Below, piece after piece: positions 9,801 through 18,203 of a stretch of DNA of 64,000 bases; position 1 is the first letter of the stretch; the number at the start of each line of letters is the position of its first letter. The stretch is from Defluviicoccus sp. GTDB taxonomy: Bacteria > Pseudomonadota > Alphaproteobacteria > Rhodospirillales > Defluviicoccaceae. The notes under the pieces are model-generated. The model saw nothing but the letters and a program-made list of their open reading frames with translations. It did not search any database and was not told the origin of the DNA. Location of the stretch: positions 1 through 64,000 of the forward strand of contig JARSSM010000022.1 in the NCBI GenBank assembly GCA_029624735.1. The letters run 5' to 3'. The translations under genes and the position numbers were made by a program.

Positions 9801-9905
9801 CGGTCCGGCCGAGCTCTTGCTGGCGCTGCTCGTGCTCGCGTCGGCACCTGCCTTTGTGCCCGCCTTGTTGTCTGCCGCTTCGCCCGATCGTCCCTTAATC
9901 GCCAT
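6888..9905 (-). CDS. GlgB-like protein with lost catalytic residues and a long Ala/Pro-rich N-terminal tail
   Basis: The protein has 1005 residues. About residues 10-262 are Ala/Pro-rich low complexity. From about 275 onward it aligns along its whole length with GH13 glycogen branching enzymes (GlgB, about 730 residues): two N-terminal carbohydrate-binding-like domains, then the barrel with DWVPNHFSDD, FDGTHLYEH and FMGDEFAQEREWN. The catalytic motif usually reading GLRVDAV is GLCVSSL, so the arginine is Cys679 and the nucleophile Asp is Ser681. The usual LSHDEV is LSYTDV, so the transition-state His-Asp pair is Tyr801-Thr802. The acid/base Glu is kept (E734). The protein is therefore probably inactive and may bind or organise glycogen. 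The start at 9905 (AGGG upstream) is tentative; 9932 is possible. Confidence 0.9.
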   Translation of the reverse strand: MAIKGRSGEAADNKAGTKAGADASTSSASKSSAGPAAAAGNVVSSPAPAALAPVAPAPTVPASAVPATPAAAAPKVAAPSSNEPAMKAPAAPASTSPKPESKPAPMAEAAPGPKPEAKPAAPAPAPRVEAAGPAKAAPQAAQKPLPAASPAPAVAPSASVVAPSAPAATTASAPAAKAAPTPAAKAAPAPTPPAPPVPAASTASAPAAKAAPAPSASVVAPSAPAAKTASAPAATAVPAPAAKAAPAPAPSAVPASAAPAAPKLPPLSPAELAPDGDAAAILSADHRDPFAFLGLHTVQPSGRLVLRAFLPQAKSVAVVDRATGEVVATLERVREEGLFAAAIDRRSTPFAYRLRLETANGRVDIDDPYRFPPVLSDEDVQLLAEGDHFRSYDLLGAHPLTLDGVAGLAFAVWAPNAVRVSVIASFNDWDGRRHGMRLRHDCGVWEIFIPGVGAGELYKYEIKTPTGVRLPDKCDPYAFFVEPSPGSAAIACDLSRHAWRDREWMQKRSTEDPRRRPISVYQLHIGSWRRRPEEGNRPFTYRELADELVGYLDYMAFTHVELLPINEFDFDASLGFQPFVPYAPTSRWGTPADLQYFVDRCHQVGIGVILDWVPNHFSDDPHGLRSFDGTHLYEHPDPQRRKHPATNTLNYDYGRREVSNYLISNALFWMEHYHIDGLCVSSLPAMLYLDYGRHRGEWTANRFGGHENLEAVDFLRRLNEKAYERYKGIFTIGEDNSGWQRLSHPTFLGGLGFGFRWNLDWKRDTLRYMSRNPVHRKYYHDELIHGAAKVFDENAILPLSYTDVAYGRGSMLHKMPGDRWQRFANLRAYYGFFYGHPGKKLLFMGDEFAQEREWNSDISLDWHVAGEPLHGGIQNLVRDLNNLYRSAKALHELDCEADGFSWIDCNDADQGVVSFVRQSRDGSGTVVVVAHFTPVARRNYRVGVPVPGFYAERVNTDSEKYGGANIGNEGGVTTVDEPMHGRPYALSLTLPPLATVILEHVGERP

Positions 9906-10363
9906 CAATCGCACCCTAATCTCGGTTTTCATTCGACCGCGGTCGCCACCGGTCGGCGCCAGGACAGAACAAGGCGAGCCAAGCCGGCCGCACTGACAGC
10001 CGCACACCAAAAGGCGCCTCGACCCGCGGCGCCTAAGGCATCCCGCCGGCTATGGCCCGTATGGCAGTCGTCTGCTTTTAGCCCGGAAGCGCGCTGGTTG
10101 TGAAGACCGTTGGCCCGAAGTATGCGTGCCGAGCCACGCCATGGCCTATACGGCCGTTCCCGGCCGCATAAACCGACTCTTTGAGCCGATCCATGTTTGC
10201 GGCTATGGTGGACGGATTCCAAGGCGGCGCGTGGTCGCGGTCAACGGGCGCGCACGTGTGTTGCGCGCACCGCCTGAGGGCAGAGCTGCGTAATTCAGGC
10301 GAGCCCCGCGGGTGTTCGCTCAATAAACGTTTTCGAGGCTAAACCAAGACAGGGAGAGTTTCT
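9906..10363. promoter_or_regulatory. divergent intergenic region between glgB-like gene and glgP
   Basis: These 458 bases separate two divergent glycogen genes and must hold both promoters. No convincing coding frame, operator palindrome or repeat was seen. The glgP ribosome-binding site (GGGAGAG) lies at the right end. Exact promoter boxes could not be assigned. Confidence 0.4.
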
Positions 10364-12898
10364 ATGGCAAAAACGGAGGCAACGGCCAAGTCGGCGCCCG
10401 ATGCAAAGGACTCGGCAGTTCTGGTCGCCGACCAAATCGGGATGGACGTCGATGACTTGGTCAAGAGCTTCTATTTCCACCTCACGTGCACGCTTGCGAA
10501 GGACGAATACTCAGCTACCGATCAGGATCGTTACCAGGCGCTGGCGCTGGCAGTACGCGACCGTCTTGTTGGTCGGTGGATTCATACGCAGCAGGCTTAC
10601 CATCGCGAGAAGGTCAAGCGGATTTGCTATCTGTCGCTTGAGTTCTTGATTGGTCGTGCGATGGGCAACAACGTGATCAATCTGCTGCTAGAGGACAAAT
10701 GCCGCGAGGCGATGCGCCGCCTCGGCCTTGACTGGGATCAGTTGCGCGACGTCGAAGTCGATGCCGCGCTTGGCAACGGCGGCCTCGGACGACTCGCCGC
10801 CTGCTTTCTTGATTCAATGGCGACCTTGCGCCTGCCGGGCATCGGCTACGGCATCCGCTACGACTACGGCGTGTTCAAGCAGTACATCGAGAACGGCTAC
10901 CAGATCGAGGAGCCGGACAACTGGCTGCGCTTCGGCAACCCCTGGGAGGTGCCACACCCGGAGCTGTCCTTCATCGTCAACTTCGAGGGGCGCGCCGAGC
11001 CGCGCACGGTCAACGGCGTCACGCACTGGAACTGGGTCGGCGCGCGGCCGATCGTCGGCATGGCCTTTGACACGCCGATTGTCGGCTACGGCGCCTACAA
11101 CGTGAATAACCTCCGGTTATGGTCGGCGCGCGCCACGGACGAGTTCCATTTCACCGATTTCAGCCGCGGCTCCTATGTTGAAGCGGTCGAAGACAAGGTG
11201 ATGGCCGAGAACCTGACCAAGGTTTTGTACCCGAACGACTCCGTCTATGCGGGCCGCGAGTTGCGGCTGCGCCAGCAGTACTTCTTTGTCTCATGCTCGG
11301 TGCAGGACATCATCCGCCGCTTCAAGACCGACAACGACAACTGGCTCTCCTTCCCCGACAAGGTCTTCATTCACATGAATGACACGCATCCGGCGCTCGC
11401 GGTCGCGGAGCTGATGCGCTTGCTGATGGACAAGGAGGATCTCGACTGGGATATGGCGTGGGAGCTGACGCAGAACTCGACCGGATATACCAACCACACG
11501 TTGTTGCCGGAAGCGCTCGAGAAATGGCCGGTCAGCATGTTCGAGCGGCTGCTGCCGCGCCACCTGCAAATCATCTATGAGATCAACAGCCGCTTCATGC
11601 GCAAGGTGGCGACCAGCTACCCGACCGATCTCGATCGCCTGCGGCGGATGAGCCTGATCCAGGAGGAGCCGGAGAAGGCGGTGCGGATGGCGCATCTGGC
11701 GGTTGTCGGCAGCCGGTCGACCAACGGCGTTGCCGAGATCCACAGCCGCTTGTTGCGCGAAGGCCTGATGCGCGACTTCTCGGACCTCTATCCGGAGCGA
11801 TTCAACAACAAGACCAACGGCGTCACCCCGCGGCGCTGGCTGTTGAAAGCGAATCCCAAACTCTCATCGCTGATCCGCGAAAAGATCGGCGATGGCTGGA
11901 TCACCGACCTCGACCAGCTGCGCAAGCTCGAGGCATTTGCCGGCGATGCCGCGTTCTGCAAACAGATCCACACCATCAAGCAGGCAAATAAGGCGGCGCT
12001 GGCGGATTTCATCAAGCACGAGCTCGACATCGCGGTCGCGCCCGATTCGGTTTTCCAAGTTCAGGTCAAACGAATCCACGAGTACAAGCGTCAGCTGCTG
12101 CAGTGCCTCTACATCATTTCGCTTTACGAGCGCCTGAAGCGGGATCCGTCGCTCGACGTCGTGCCGCAGACGTTCATCTTCGGCGGCAAGGCGGCGCCTG
12201 CCTATCAGATGGCGAAGCTGATCATTAAGCTCATCCACCAGATCGCCGGCGTCATCAACTACGATCCCGCGATCAACGGCCGCATCAAGGTCGTCTTCAT
12301 CCCCGACTATCGGGTGTCGCTGGCGGAAAAGATCATGCCGGCAGCGGACGTCAGCGTGCAGATCTCGACCGCCGGGATGGAAGCGTCCGGCACCGGCAAC
12401 ATGAAGTTTGCCATGAACGGCGCGCTCACGATCGGGACGCTCGATGGCGCCAATATCGAGATCAAGGAAGAGGTTGGCGACGACAACATCTTCATCTTCG
12501 GCCTGACCGCCGAAGAGGTCGAGCGTTCGCGTCCGGGTTACAATGCCTATCGCATCTATGAGCAGGATGACGATATCCGCCGCGCGATCGACCTGATCCG
12601 CAACGACTTCTTCAGCCTGACCGAGCCCGGCGTGTTTCGCCCCATCGTCGCCAATCTCTTGGAGCACGGTGACTATTATATGAACCTCGCCGACCTGCGC
12701 AGCTTCATGACGGCGCAGGAACGCGTCGACCGGGCCTATCGTGACCAGCAAAATTGGAGCCGCATGGCGCTTCTCAACATCGCCCGCACCGGCCGCTTCA
12801 GCTCCGATCGAACGATTGCCGAATATGCACGCGACATCTGGAAGGTGCAGTCCGTCGACGTCGCGGCGGCGGCGGCGAAGCCCAACCGCAAGGCGTGA
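10364..12898 (+). CDS. glgP: glycogen/alpha-glucan phosphorylase
   Basis: An 844-residue GT35 phosphorylase that releases glucose-1-phosphate from glycogen with phosphate. The length is normal. Family motifs are continuous, including VDAALGNGGLGRLAACFLDS near residue 130, VKRIHEYKRQLL, and the pyridoxal-phosphate lysine region EASGTGNMKFAMNGALTIGT in the C-terminal third. GGGAGAG precedes the ATG. It is divergent from the glgB-like gene and followed by glycogen synthase on the same strand, so the degradative and synthetic enzymes may share a transcript, although 284 bases lie between them. Confidence 0.97.
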   Translation: MAKTEATAKSAPDAKDSAVLVADQIGMDVDDLVKSFYFHLTCTLAKDEYSATDQDRYQALALAVRDRLVGRWIHTQQAYHREKVKRICYLSLEFLIGRAMGNNVINLLLEDKCREAMRRLGLDWDQLRDVEVDAALGNGGLGRLAACFLDSMATLRLPGIGYGIRYDYGVFKQYIENGYQIEEPDNWLRFGNPWEVPHPELSFIVNFEGRAEPRTVNGVTHWNWVGARPIVGMAFDTPIVGYGAYNVNNLRLWSARATDEFHFTDFSRGSYVEAVEDKVMAENLTKVLYPNDSVYAGRELRLRQQYFFVSCSVQDIIRRFKTDNDNWLSFPDKVFIHMNDTHPALAVAELMRLLMDKEDLDWDMAWELTQNSTGYTNHTLLPEALEKWPVSMFERLLPRHLQIIYEINSRFMRKVATSYPTDLDRLRRMSLIQEEPEKAVRMAHLAVVGSRSTNGVAEIHSRLLREGLMRDFSDLYPERFNNKTNGVTPRRWLLKANPKLSSLIREKIGDGWITDLDQLRKLEAFAGDAAFCKQIHTIKQANKAALADFIKHELDIAVAPDSVFQVQVKRIHEYKRQLLQCLYIISLYERLKRDPSLDVVPQTFIFGGKAAPAYQMAKLIIKLIHQIAGVINYDPAINGRIKVVFIPDYRVSLAEKIMPAADVSVQISTAGMEASGTGNMKFAMNGALTIGTLDGANIEIKEEVGDDNIFIFGLTAEEVERSRPGYNAYRIYEQDDDIRRAIDLIRNDFFSLTEPGVFRPIVANLLEHGDYYMNLADLRSFMTAQERVDRAYRDQQNWSRMALLNIARTGRFSSDRTIAEYARDIWKVQSVDVAAAAAKPNRKA

Positions 12899-13182
12899 AG
12901 CGGGCGCGACGCTTGCGCGGCACGGGCGGGGCGCCTGCATTGCGCCTCGCCCCAACGTCCGCGTGTACGTTTCGCAACAGAGCTTTTCTCGCGTCGCCAA
13001 AAAGGTTATGAACGTCGATCGTCTGGGTGCACTGCAGCAACATCGGTGCAGGTTCAGGCGAGCGCCGTCGTAAACGGGCTTCGGCGGCGCGAGGACGGCT
13101 CTTGCAACGGTTGCCGGGGAACAGGGTTCCCCCTGCCCCTCGGCGGAAGTCATCGCCTAACCACGTCAAGACACGGTTTCTC

Positions 13183-14655
13183 ATGTTCATTGTCATGGTT
13201 TCCTCTGAGCTCGCGCCGGTCGCCAAGGTTGGCGGCCTCGCTGATGTGGTTTTCGGTCTTAGTCGCGAGCTTGAGATACGCGGGCACGCCGTCGAGATCG
13301 TTCTGCCCAAGTATGACTGCATGTGGTACGACGAGATCTGGGGTCTGCATAAGATCGCCGATAATCTCAGCGTTCCCTGGCACGGCTCGTCGGTCAACTG
13401 CTCAGTCTGGTTTGGCTTCGTCCACGGCCGTAAGTGCTTCTTCATCGAGCCGCATTCCCAGGACAACTTCTTCCAGCGTGGTTCCTTCTACGGTTTCCAT
13501 GACGATCCGATGCGCTTTGCGTTCTTTTGCAAAGCGACCATGGAGTTCATGCTCAAGTTCGACAAGCGCCCCGATATCATTCACTGCCATGACTGGCAGA
13601 CGGGCTTGGTGCCGGTGCTCCTGTACGAGATCTACGCGCGCCTCGGCATGGATCGGCAGCGCGTCGTCTACACGATTCACAACTTCAAACATCAAGGCGT
13701 GACCGGCGAGGCAGTGCTGTGGGGAACCGGCCTGTGCCGGCCAGAATACTTTTTCCATTACGACCGGCTCCTGGACAACTTCAATCACACCGCCATCAAC
13801 CTCATGAAGGGCGGCATCGTTTATTCGAACTACGTGGTCACCGTCTCCCCGCATCATTCCTGGGAGGCGCGCTTTACCGATCAGGGCTATGGGCTCGGCC
13901 AGACACTCGCGATTCATCACTACAAGTTCGGCGGCATTCTGAACGGCGTCGATTACGACCTCTGGAACCCGGAGACCGATCGCTTCATCCCGTCGCACTT
14001 CAACGTCTGGAACGTCGAAGGCAAGTACGCCAACAAGGATGCGCTGCGTGAGCGGCTGTGGCTCCGCAAGGAGTTCAAGCCGATCGTCGCCTACGTGGGT
14101 CGCCTCGATGCGCAGAAGGGTGTCCATCTGATCCAGCACGCGCTGTTCCATGCGCTGGAGAAAGGCGCGCAGTTTGTGTTGCTCGGCACCGGCGGCGATC
14201 GCGGCATCAACAATCACTTCTGGCACTTGAAGCACTATTTGAACGAGAACGCCGATTGCCATCTGGAGATCGGCTTCAACGAGCAACTGGCGCACCTGAT
14301 TTACGCCGGCTCCGACCTGATGATCGTGCCGAGCTTGTTCGAGCCATGCGGCTTAACGCAGATGCTGGCCATGCGTTACGGCAGCGTGCCGATCGTGCGC
14401 GCCGTTGGCGGCTTGGTTGACACCGTGTTCGACCGCGATCATTCGGACAAGCCGCCGGAACTCCGCTGCGGCTATGTGTTCCACGATGCCGACTTTCCCG
14501 CGATCGAGTCGGCGCTCAGCCGCTCCATCGGCCTGTGGTACAATTACCCGAAGGAGTTCCGCCGCCTCGTCACCAACGCGATGGCGATGGACTATTCCTG
14601 GGCGCAGTCAGGCACCCACTACCTCAATGTCTACGAACAGGTTCGCTGCAAGTAG
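13183..14655 (+). CDS. glgA: glycogen synthase (GT5)
   Basis: A 490-residue ADP-glucose-type glycogen synthase. The N-terminal KVGGLADVV nucleotide-sugar motif directly follows the start MFIVMVSSELAPVA, which fixes the ATG at 13183 despite a weak ribosome-binding site. The C-terminal catalytic stretch FEPCGLTQMLAMRYGSVPIV contains the conserved Glu. No glgC (ADP-glucose pyrophosphorylase) lies in the window. The last codons, spanning the TAG stop, are imperfectly duplicated 28 bases further on. The gene converges with the GH57 gene on the other strand. Confidence 0.95.
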   Translation: MFIVMVSSELAPVAKVGGLADVVFGLSRELEIRGHAVEIVLPKYDCMWYDEIWGLHKIADNLSVPWHGSSVNCSVWFGFVHGRKCFFIEPHSQDNFFQRGSFYGFHDDPMRFAFFCKATMEFMLKFDKRPDIIHCHDWQTGLVPVLLYEIYARLGMDRQRVVYTIHNFKHQGVTGEAVLWGTGLCRPEYFFHYDRLLDNFNHTAINLMKGGIVYSNYVVTVSPHHSWEARFTDQGYGLGQTLAIHHYKFGGILNGVDYDLWNPETDRFIPSHFNVWNVEGKYANKDALRERLWLRKEFKPIVAYVGRLDAQKGVHLIQHALFHALEKGAQFVLLGTGGDRGINNHFWHLKHYLNENADCHLEIGFNEQLAHLIYAGSDLMIVPSLFEPCGLTQMLAMRYGSVPIVRAVGGLVDTVFDRDHSDKPPELRCGYVFHDADFPAIESALSRSIGLWYNYPKEFRRLVTNAMAMDYSWAQSGTHYLNVYEQVRCK

Positions 14656-14702
14656 GCACGGCGGCCAAGTTCGCTGCAAGGAGGCGCAGCGGCGCGGTCT
14701 GA

Positions 14703-15989
14703 TCACGCCGAGGGCGGTTCCTTGGTTTCAGCACCGATGGTCGCGACCGGCGGCGGCGACGAGACGGTTGCCGCTTCGGCCGGCACAGGTGCCTGCACCA
14801 GCGCCTCTTTCAGGAACGGCCGCGCCTCGCCGAGATGCCAGGCGGCATCGTCCAGGTCCTTGTGCGTCTTGTACAGCCACGCATCGCCCCAGAAGAAATT
14901 GCAGCTCGTCTCGGCGCGCAGGAGGTGCCAGTGCGCGGTATCGAGCAGTCGGCGGACCTCAGGGTCGGTGTCCTTGAACCGTGCCGCCGCGGCCGCCAGG
15001 CGGTGGAAATCGGCGCTGACCGCGTGTACACGCGCCATCGTATCGCGCTGCGCCTCGCCGCCCTGCCATTGGGTGAAGTCCCAGCCGTGGTGGTCGCCGG
15101 TGTCCCAGGCACCGCGTTCGATCCGGACCCGGCCATGGGCGCCAAAACGGTCGAGGTATTCGGTGATGAAAATCGGCCGCAGGGATGAGTGGCCGGCGCG
15201 GATATCGTCGAGCGCGGCGGTGTAGAAATAGCTCCAGAAGTTGGCCTTCGGATTGACGTTGCGGAACCAGCCGCCGTTATCGCCATCGGTCGCGGTCGTG
15301 ACCAGCGGCGGGAAGTCGCAAAACTTCGTCCGCTCGTGCAATTCGTGGTAGAACCAGCCGTAGTCCATGCCCGAGAGCTGCGCCGCCGACAACTCGCGGT
15401 CGCGCACGACAACGACGATCTCTGCACCACCATACTCGCAGACGTGCGGCCGGTATCGCAGCTCCTGCCAACTCATTGACTCGATGGGGCGAACGTATTC
15501 GGAGTCGACGAAGACGTACCGATAGCCGGCCTTCTTCAAGTGCGGGATCATCCGCTCATCGAACGCCATCTCCGGCGGCCAGAAGCCTGCGAAATGTGAG
15601 CGCCAGAAGATGTGCCGGCCGATCGCCTGCCAACGGGCGATCTGTTCATCCCAATCGGCTTCGGGGGTCAGAGCGAACACGGGATGGTAGTAGCCGGTGC
15701 CGAGAATATCAAAAATGCGCTGGTTCTGCAGGAACCACAGCATGGTTCCGCAATCGACGATGCCGTACACCCGCTTCTGGAAGTCAGGATGCGAAAGGGT
15801 CTCAAGGAGGGTGCCGGACAGGGATAAGTGAACCCGCGCGACATCCTCGTACCCCCACAGCATCCGCGGCATGCGGTCGTAAGCGAACAGGATCTCCTTC
15901 GCTTCCCATGCGTTGGTCGCAAGCAGATCGTCCAGATTGCTGGGTGGCTGATGCATGTTGAGCACCAGTGCATGGAAGATGTCCCGCAT
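14703..15989 (-). CDS. glycoside hydrolase family 57 protein (first of three)
   Basis: A 428-residue GH57 (alpha-amylase/4-alpha-glucanotransferase superfamily) protein. The family start motif LVLNMHQPP lies near residue 10. The nucleophile region GFWPPEMAF carries the Glu, and the region expected to hold the acid/base Asp is TTATDGDNGGWF. The ATG at 15989 has GGGGAGG upstream. About the last 35 residues are Pro/Ala-rich. It is convergent with glgA. GH57 enzymes act on alpha-1,4/1,6-glucans; the reaction cannot be fixed by sequence reading alone. Confidence 0.85.
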   Translation of the reverse strand: MRDIFHALVLNMHQPPSNLDDLLATNAWEAKEILFAYDRMPRMLWGYEDVARVHLSLSGTLLETLSHPDFQKRVYGIVDCGTMLWFLQNQRIFDILGTGYYHPVFALTPEADWDEQIARWQAIGRHIFWRSHFAGFWPPEMAFDERMIPHLKKAGYRYVFVDSEYVRPIESMSWQELRYRPHVCEYGGAEIVVVVRDRELSAAQLSGMDYGWFYHELHERTKFCDFPPLVTTATDGDNGGWFRNVNPKANFWSYFYTAALDDIRAGHSSLRPIFITEYLDRFGAHGRVRIERGAWDTGDHHGWDFTQWQGGEAQRDTMARVHAVSADFHRLAAAAARFKDTDPEVRRLLDTAHWHLLRAETSCNFFWGDAWLYKTHKDLDDAAWHLGEARPFLKEALVQAPVPAEAATVSSPPPVATIGAETKEPPSA

Positions 15990-16218
15990 CGCTTGCCTCC
16001 CCTCGCCCTTGTTTGTCAGTTCGCAACCGCAACAGAACGCTAGCGCGCTTGAACCCTCGGGCGCAATGGTGAAAGCGCAGCCGGCGGCACTGTTTCGGGC
16101 GCCAGCCGATCCGCAATCGGGCGCCTTCAGGCGATGCAAACATCAGCCGCCTTGCGAGGTGTTATTTTACCTGCTATAGATGTAGAACTTCATGGTTCTG
16201 TAAATCAGGGACTCACGC

Positions 16219-16950
16219 ATGCGTCATTTCCTCCCCGTCGCGGTGCTGGTTACTGCGCTCAGCGTTGCCGGCTGCGCCGCTACGCATACCGCAATTGCGA
16301 AACGCGATCTCGACGTTCAGAACAAGATGACCGACACCATCTTCCTCGATCCCGTCGGGCCGGCCCAGCGAACCATTTACGTTCAAGTGCGCAACAGTTC
16401 CGATTACACTGAGCTCGACTTGGCCCCGGAGGTTCGTAACGCCATCGAGAGCAAAGGGTACCAGGTGATCGATGATCCTGAGCGCGCCAACTATTGGTTG
16501 CAAGTCAATGTGCTGCAGGTCGGCAAGATGGATCCGACCGCGGCCGAGGCCGCTTTCCACGGTGGCTACGGCAGCGTATGGGGTTCGTCGGCGGCGGGAG
16601 CGGCGATCGGCGGTGCGGCTTCGCAGAGTTGGACCGGTGGCCTCATTGGCGGCGTGGTCGGTGGTGCCGTAGCGACGGTGGCCGACGCCGTGGTCAAAGA
16701 TACGACCTACGCCATCATCACCGACGTCCAGGTTTCCGAACGCTCCAAGGTGGCCGTCCGCGAGCACACTCAGCAGCAGCTGACGCAGGGACGGAGCGGC
16801 ACGCGCAACGTCACCGCGGATGAGACCACTAACATGAAGCGCTACCAGACTAGGGTCATGAGTTCGGCCAACCAAGCCAACCTGGAGTTTGCCGACGCCC
16901 TGCCCTACTTGAAGACGGGCATGACGCGTACCGTGGCGGGAATCTTCTGA
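16219..16950 (+). CDS. TraT-family outer-membrane lipoprotein
   Basis: A 243-residue protein matching TraT, the surface-exclusion and complement-resistance lipoprotein of F-type plasmids. The signal peptide ends in the lipobox VAGC. Then come AIAKRDLDVQNKM-DTIFLDP and YVQVRNSSD, a glycine-rich hydrophobic middle (about residues 115-160, which in TraT spans or associates with the membrane), ITDVQVSERSK and YQTRVMSSANQANLEF. All align with TraT in order. No conjugation gene lies nearby, so here it is a chromosomal relative sitting between glycogen genes. Its role is unknown. Confidence 0.88.
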   Translation: MRHFLPVAVLVTALSVAGCAATHTAIAKRDLDVQNKMTDTIFLDPVGPAQRTIYVQVRNSSDYTELDLAPEVRNAIESKGYQVIDDPERANYWLQVNVLQVGKMDPTAAEAAFHGGYGSVWGSSAAGAAIGGAASQSWTGGLIGGVVGGAVATVADAVVKDTTYAIITDVQVSERSKVAVREHTQQQLTQGRSGTRNVTADETTNMKRYQTRVMSSANQANLEFADALPYLKTGMTRTVAGIF

Positions 16951-17129
16951 GGAGGGTGACCGCGGCAGCCAACCCGCGAGAAAGCCGTCGCCGGGGTACC
17001 ATTTTTCAGGGAACTCCCCCAGAGCGCGGGTTGGCCACGGCGGCCCTTTGCCTATAGACTGTGCCGACAACAAGCACGACGTGCGCGCCGGTGGCCCGGC
17101 CGCGCACGATCGGCAAGGGGACGGTCGGC

Positions 17130-18203
17130 GTGGACAGCACTGCCACAGGTGAGACGCGTCTATCAGGCGCCGGGAGCCCGGGCGCTGACGGGGGGGACGG
17201 CGATCGTCGAGAGCCCGGCGTGCCGCGCGCGGCGGAGGCGCCGCCTGCACCTGAATTCCTGCAGCAGGTCGCCGACGAGGTGCGGGCGTGGTTCCCGCGC
17301 CAGATCGAGGGCCCCGAGTTGGTCCTGATCGACGTTGATCCGCGCGTCCTGCACGCCTTTTGGAGCCTGCCGCTCGCCCTCGTTCAGGAGACCCGCGCCA
17401 CGCTTGGCACTGCCGGCGCCACGGCGCCGCTGGTACTGCGCCTTGAAGCCACCGACGTCGATACAGCACCCGTTGACCAGCTTGAGGCTGAGTGCCGCGC
17501 TTTTGACGTCGCAGTCTCCGGCCTGCAGAGCCGCAGCTACATCGACATCGAAGCCGCTGCACGGCGTTGGCGGGCCACCTTGGGAATCAAGCGCGGCGAC
17601 GGAACACTGATCGCGTTTGCGCGCTCGAATGTCGCCACACTGCCTCCGGTTGGTCCCTCGCCGCTGCAAGCCGCCGCCGTCACGGAGTCACCCGGACCGG
17701 CGGTTGCGGTTGCGGCTGCGGCTGCGGCTGCGGCTGCGCCACCAGAGACGACTCTCCCGGTATCGACGCCCGCGGCAACAACGTCGGCAGCAACCGCGCC
17801 CGCCGCTCAAGCGGAAACCGCTGAGCCGGGGCCGGTTTCAGCGCCGGAGCCGTATTCAGCGCCAGAGCCCGCCTTGGCGTCGGAGACAGCACCGGGCGCC
17901 ACCGAGACGGCAGCTGAGACGCCCGCTGAGGCTGCCGCCCAGCCGTTCGCGATCGAGGAAATTCTGCCGCTCTCGAGCTTCGTTCTCGGCCGGGGTGGCA
18001 ATGATGTCGAGCTCGAAGTGACAGCCGAGCTGTACATCCACGGCCGCGTCCAGCCAGGCCGCACGCTCCAGCTGTTCGGCAAGGACATCCGCGTGCGCCC
18101 CGACGGTTCCTTCGCCCTGCGCCGGATCCTGCCGAACGACCCAACGGTGCTGACGGTGCTGCTCGCAAGCGAAGAGGCTGGCGATCTGGAAGGGCACAGC
18201 TGA
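17130..18203 (+). CDS. DUF4912-domain protein linked to GH57
   Basis: A 357-residue protein with an N-terminal DUF4912-type part (about residues 40-170; VLIDVDPRVLHAFWSLP is its recognisable strand), a long Ala/Pro/Glu-rich linker (about 180-290, partly encoded by a repeated six-base unit at 17702-17740) and a C-terminal conserved segment LFGKDIRVRPDGSFALRRIL. The GTG at 17130 has AGGGGACGG upstream; a GTG at 17061 is an alternative. Its TGA overlaps the ATG of the GH57 branching enzyme (TGATG), so they are translated together. DUF4912 genes are often found next to GH57 genes. The role is unknown. Confidence 0.75.
   Translation: MDSTATGETRLSGAGSPGADGGDGDRREPGVPRAAEAPPAPEFLQQVADEVRAWFPRQIEGPELVLIDVDPRVLHAFWSLPLALVQETRATLGTAGATAPLVLRLEATDVDTAPVDQLEAECRAFDVAVSGLQSRSYIDIEAAARRWRATLGIKRGDGTLIAFARSNVATLPPVGPSPLQAAAVTESPGPAVAVAAAAAAAAAPPETTLPVSTPAATTSAATAPAAQAETAEPGPVSAPEPYSAPEPALASETAPGATETAAETPAEAAAQPFAIEEILPLSSFVLGRGGNDVELEVTAELYIHGRVQPGRTLQLFGKDIRVRPDGSFALRRILPNDPTVLTVLLASEEAGDLEGHS

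Noticed and set aside
17702-17740. Six-base repeat (near GCGGCT/GCGGTT)
   Set aside because: It encodes alternating Ala/Val codons within the linker of the DUF4912 protein and is ordinary codon slippage.
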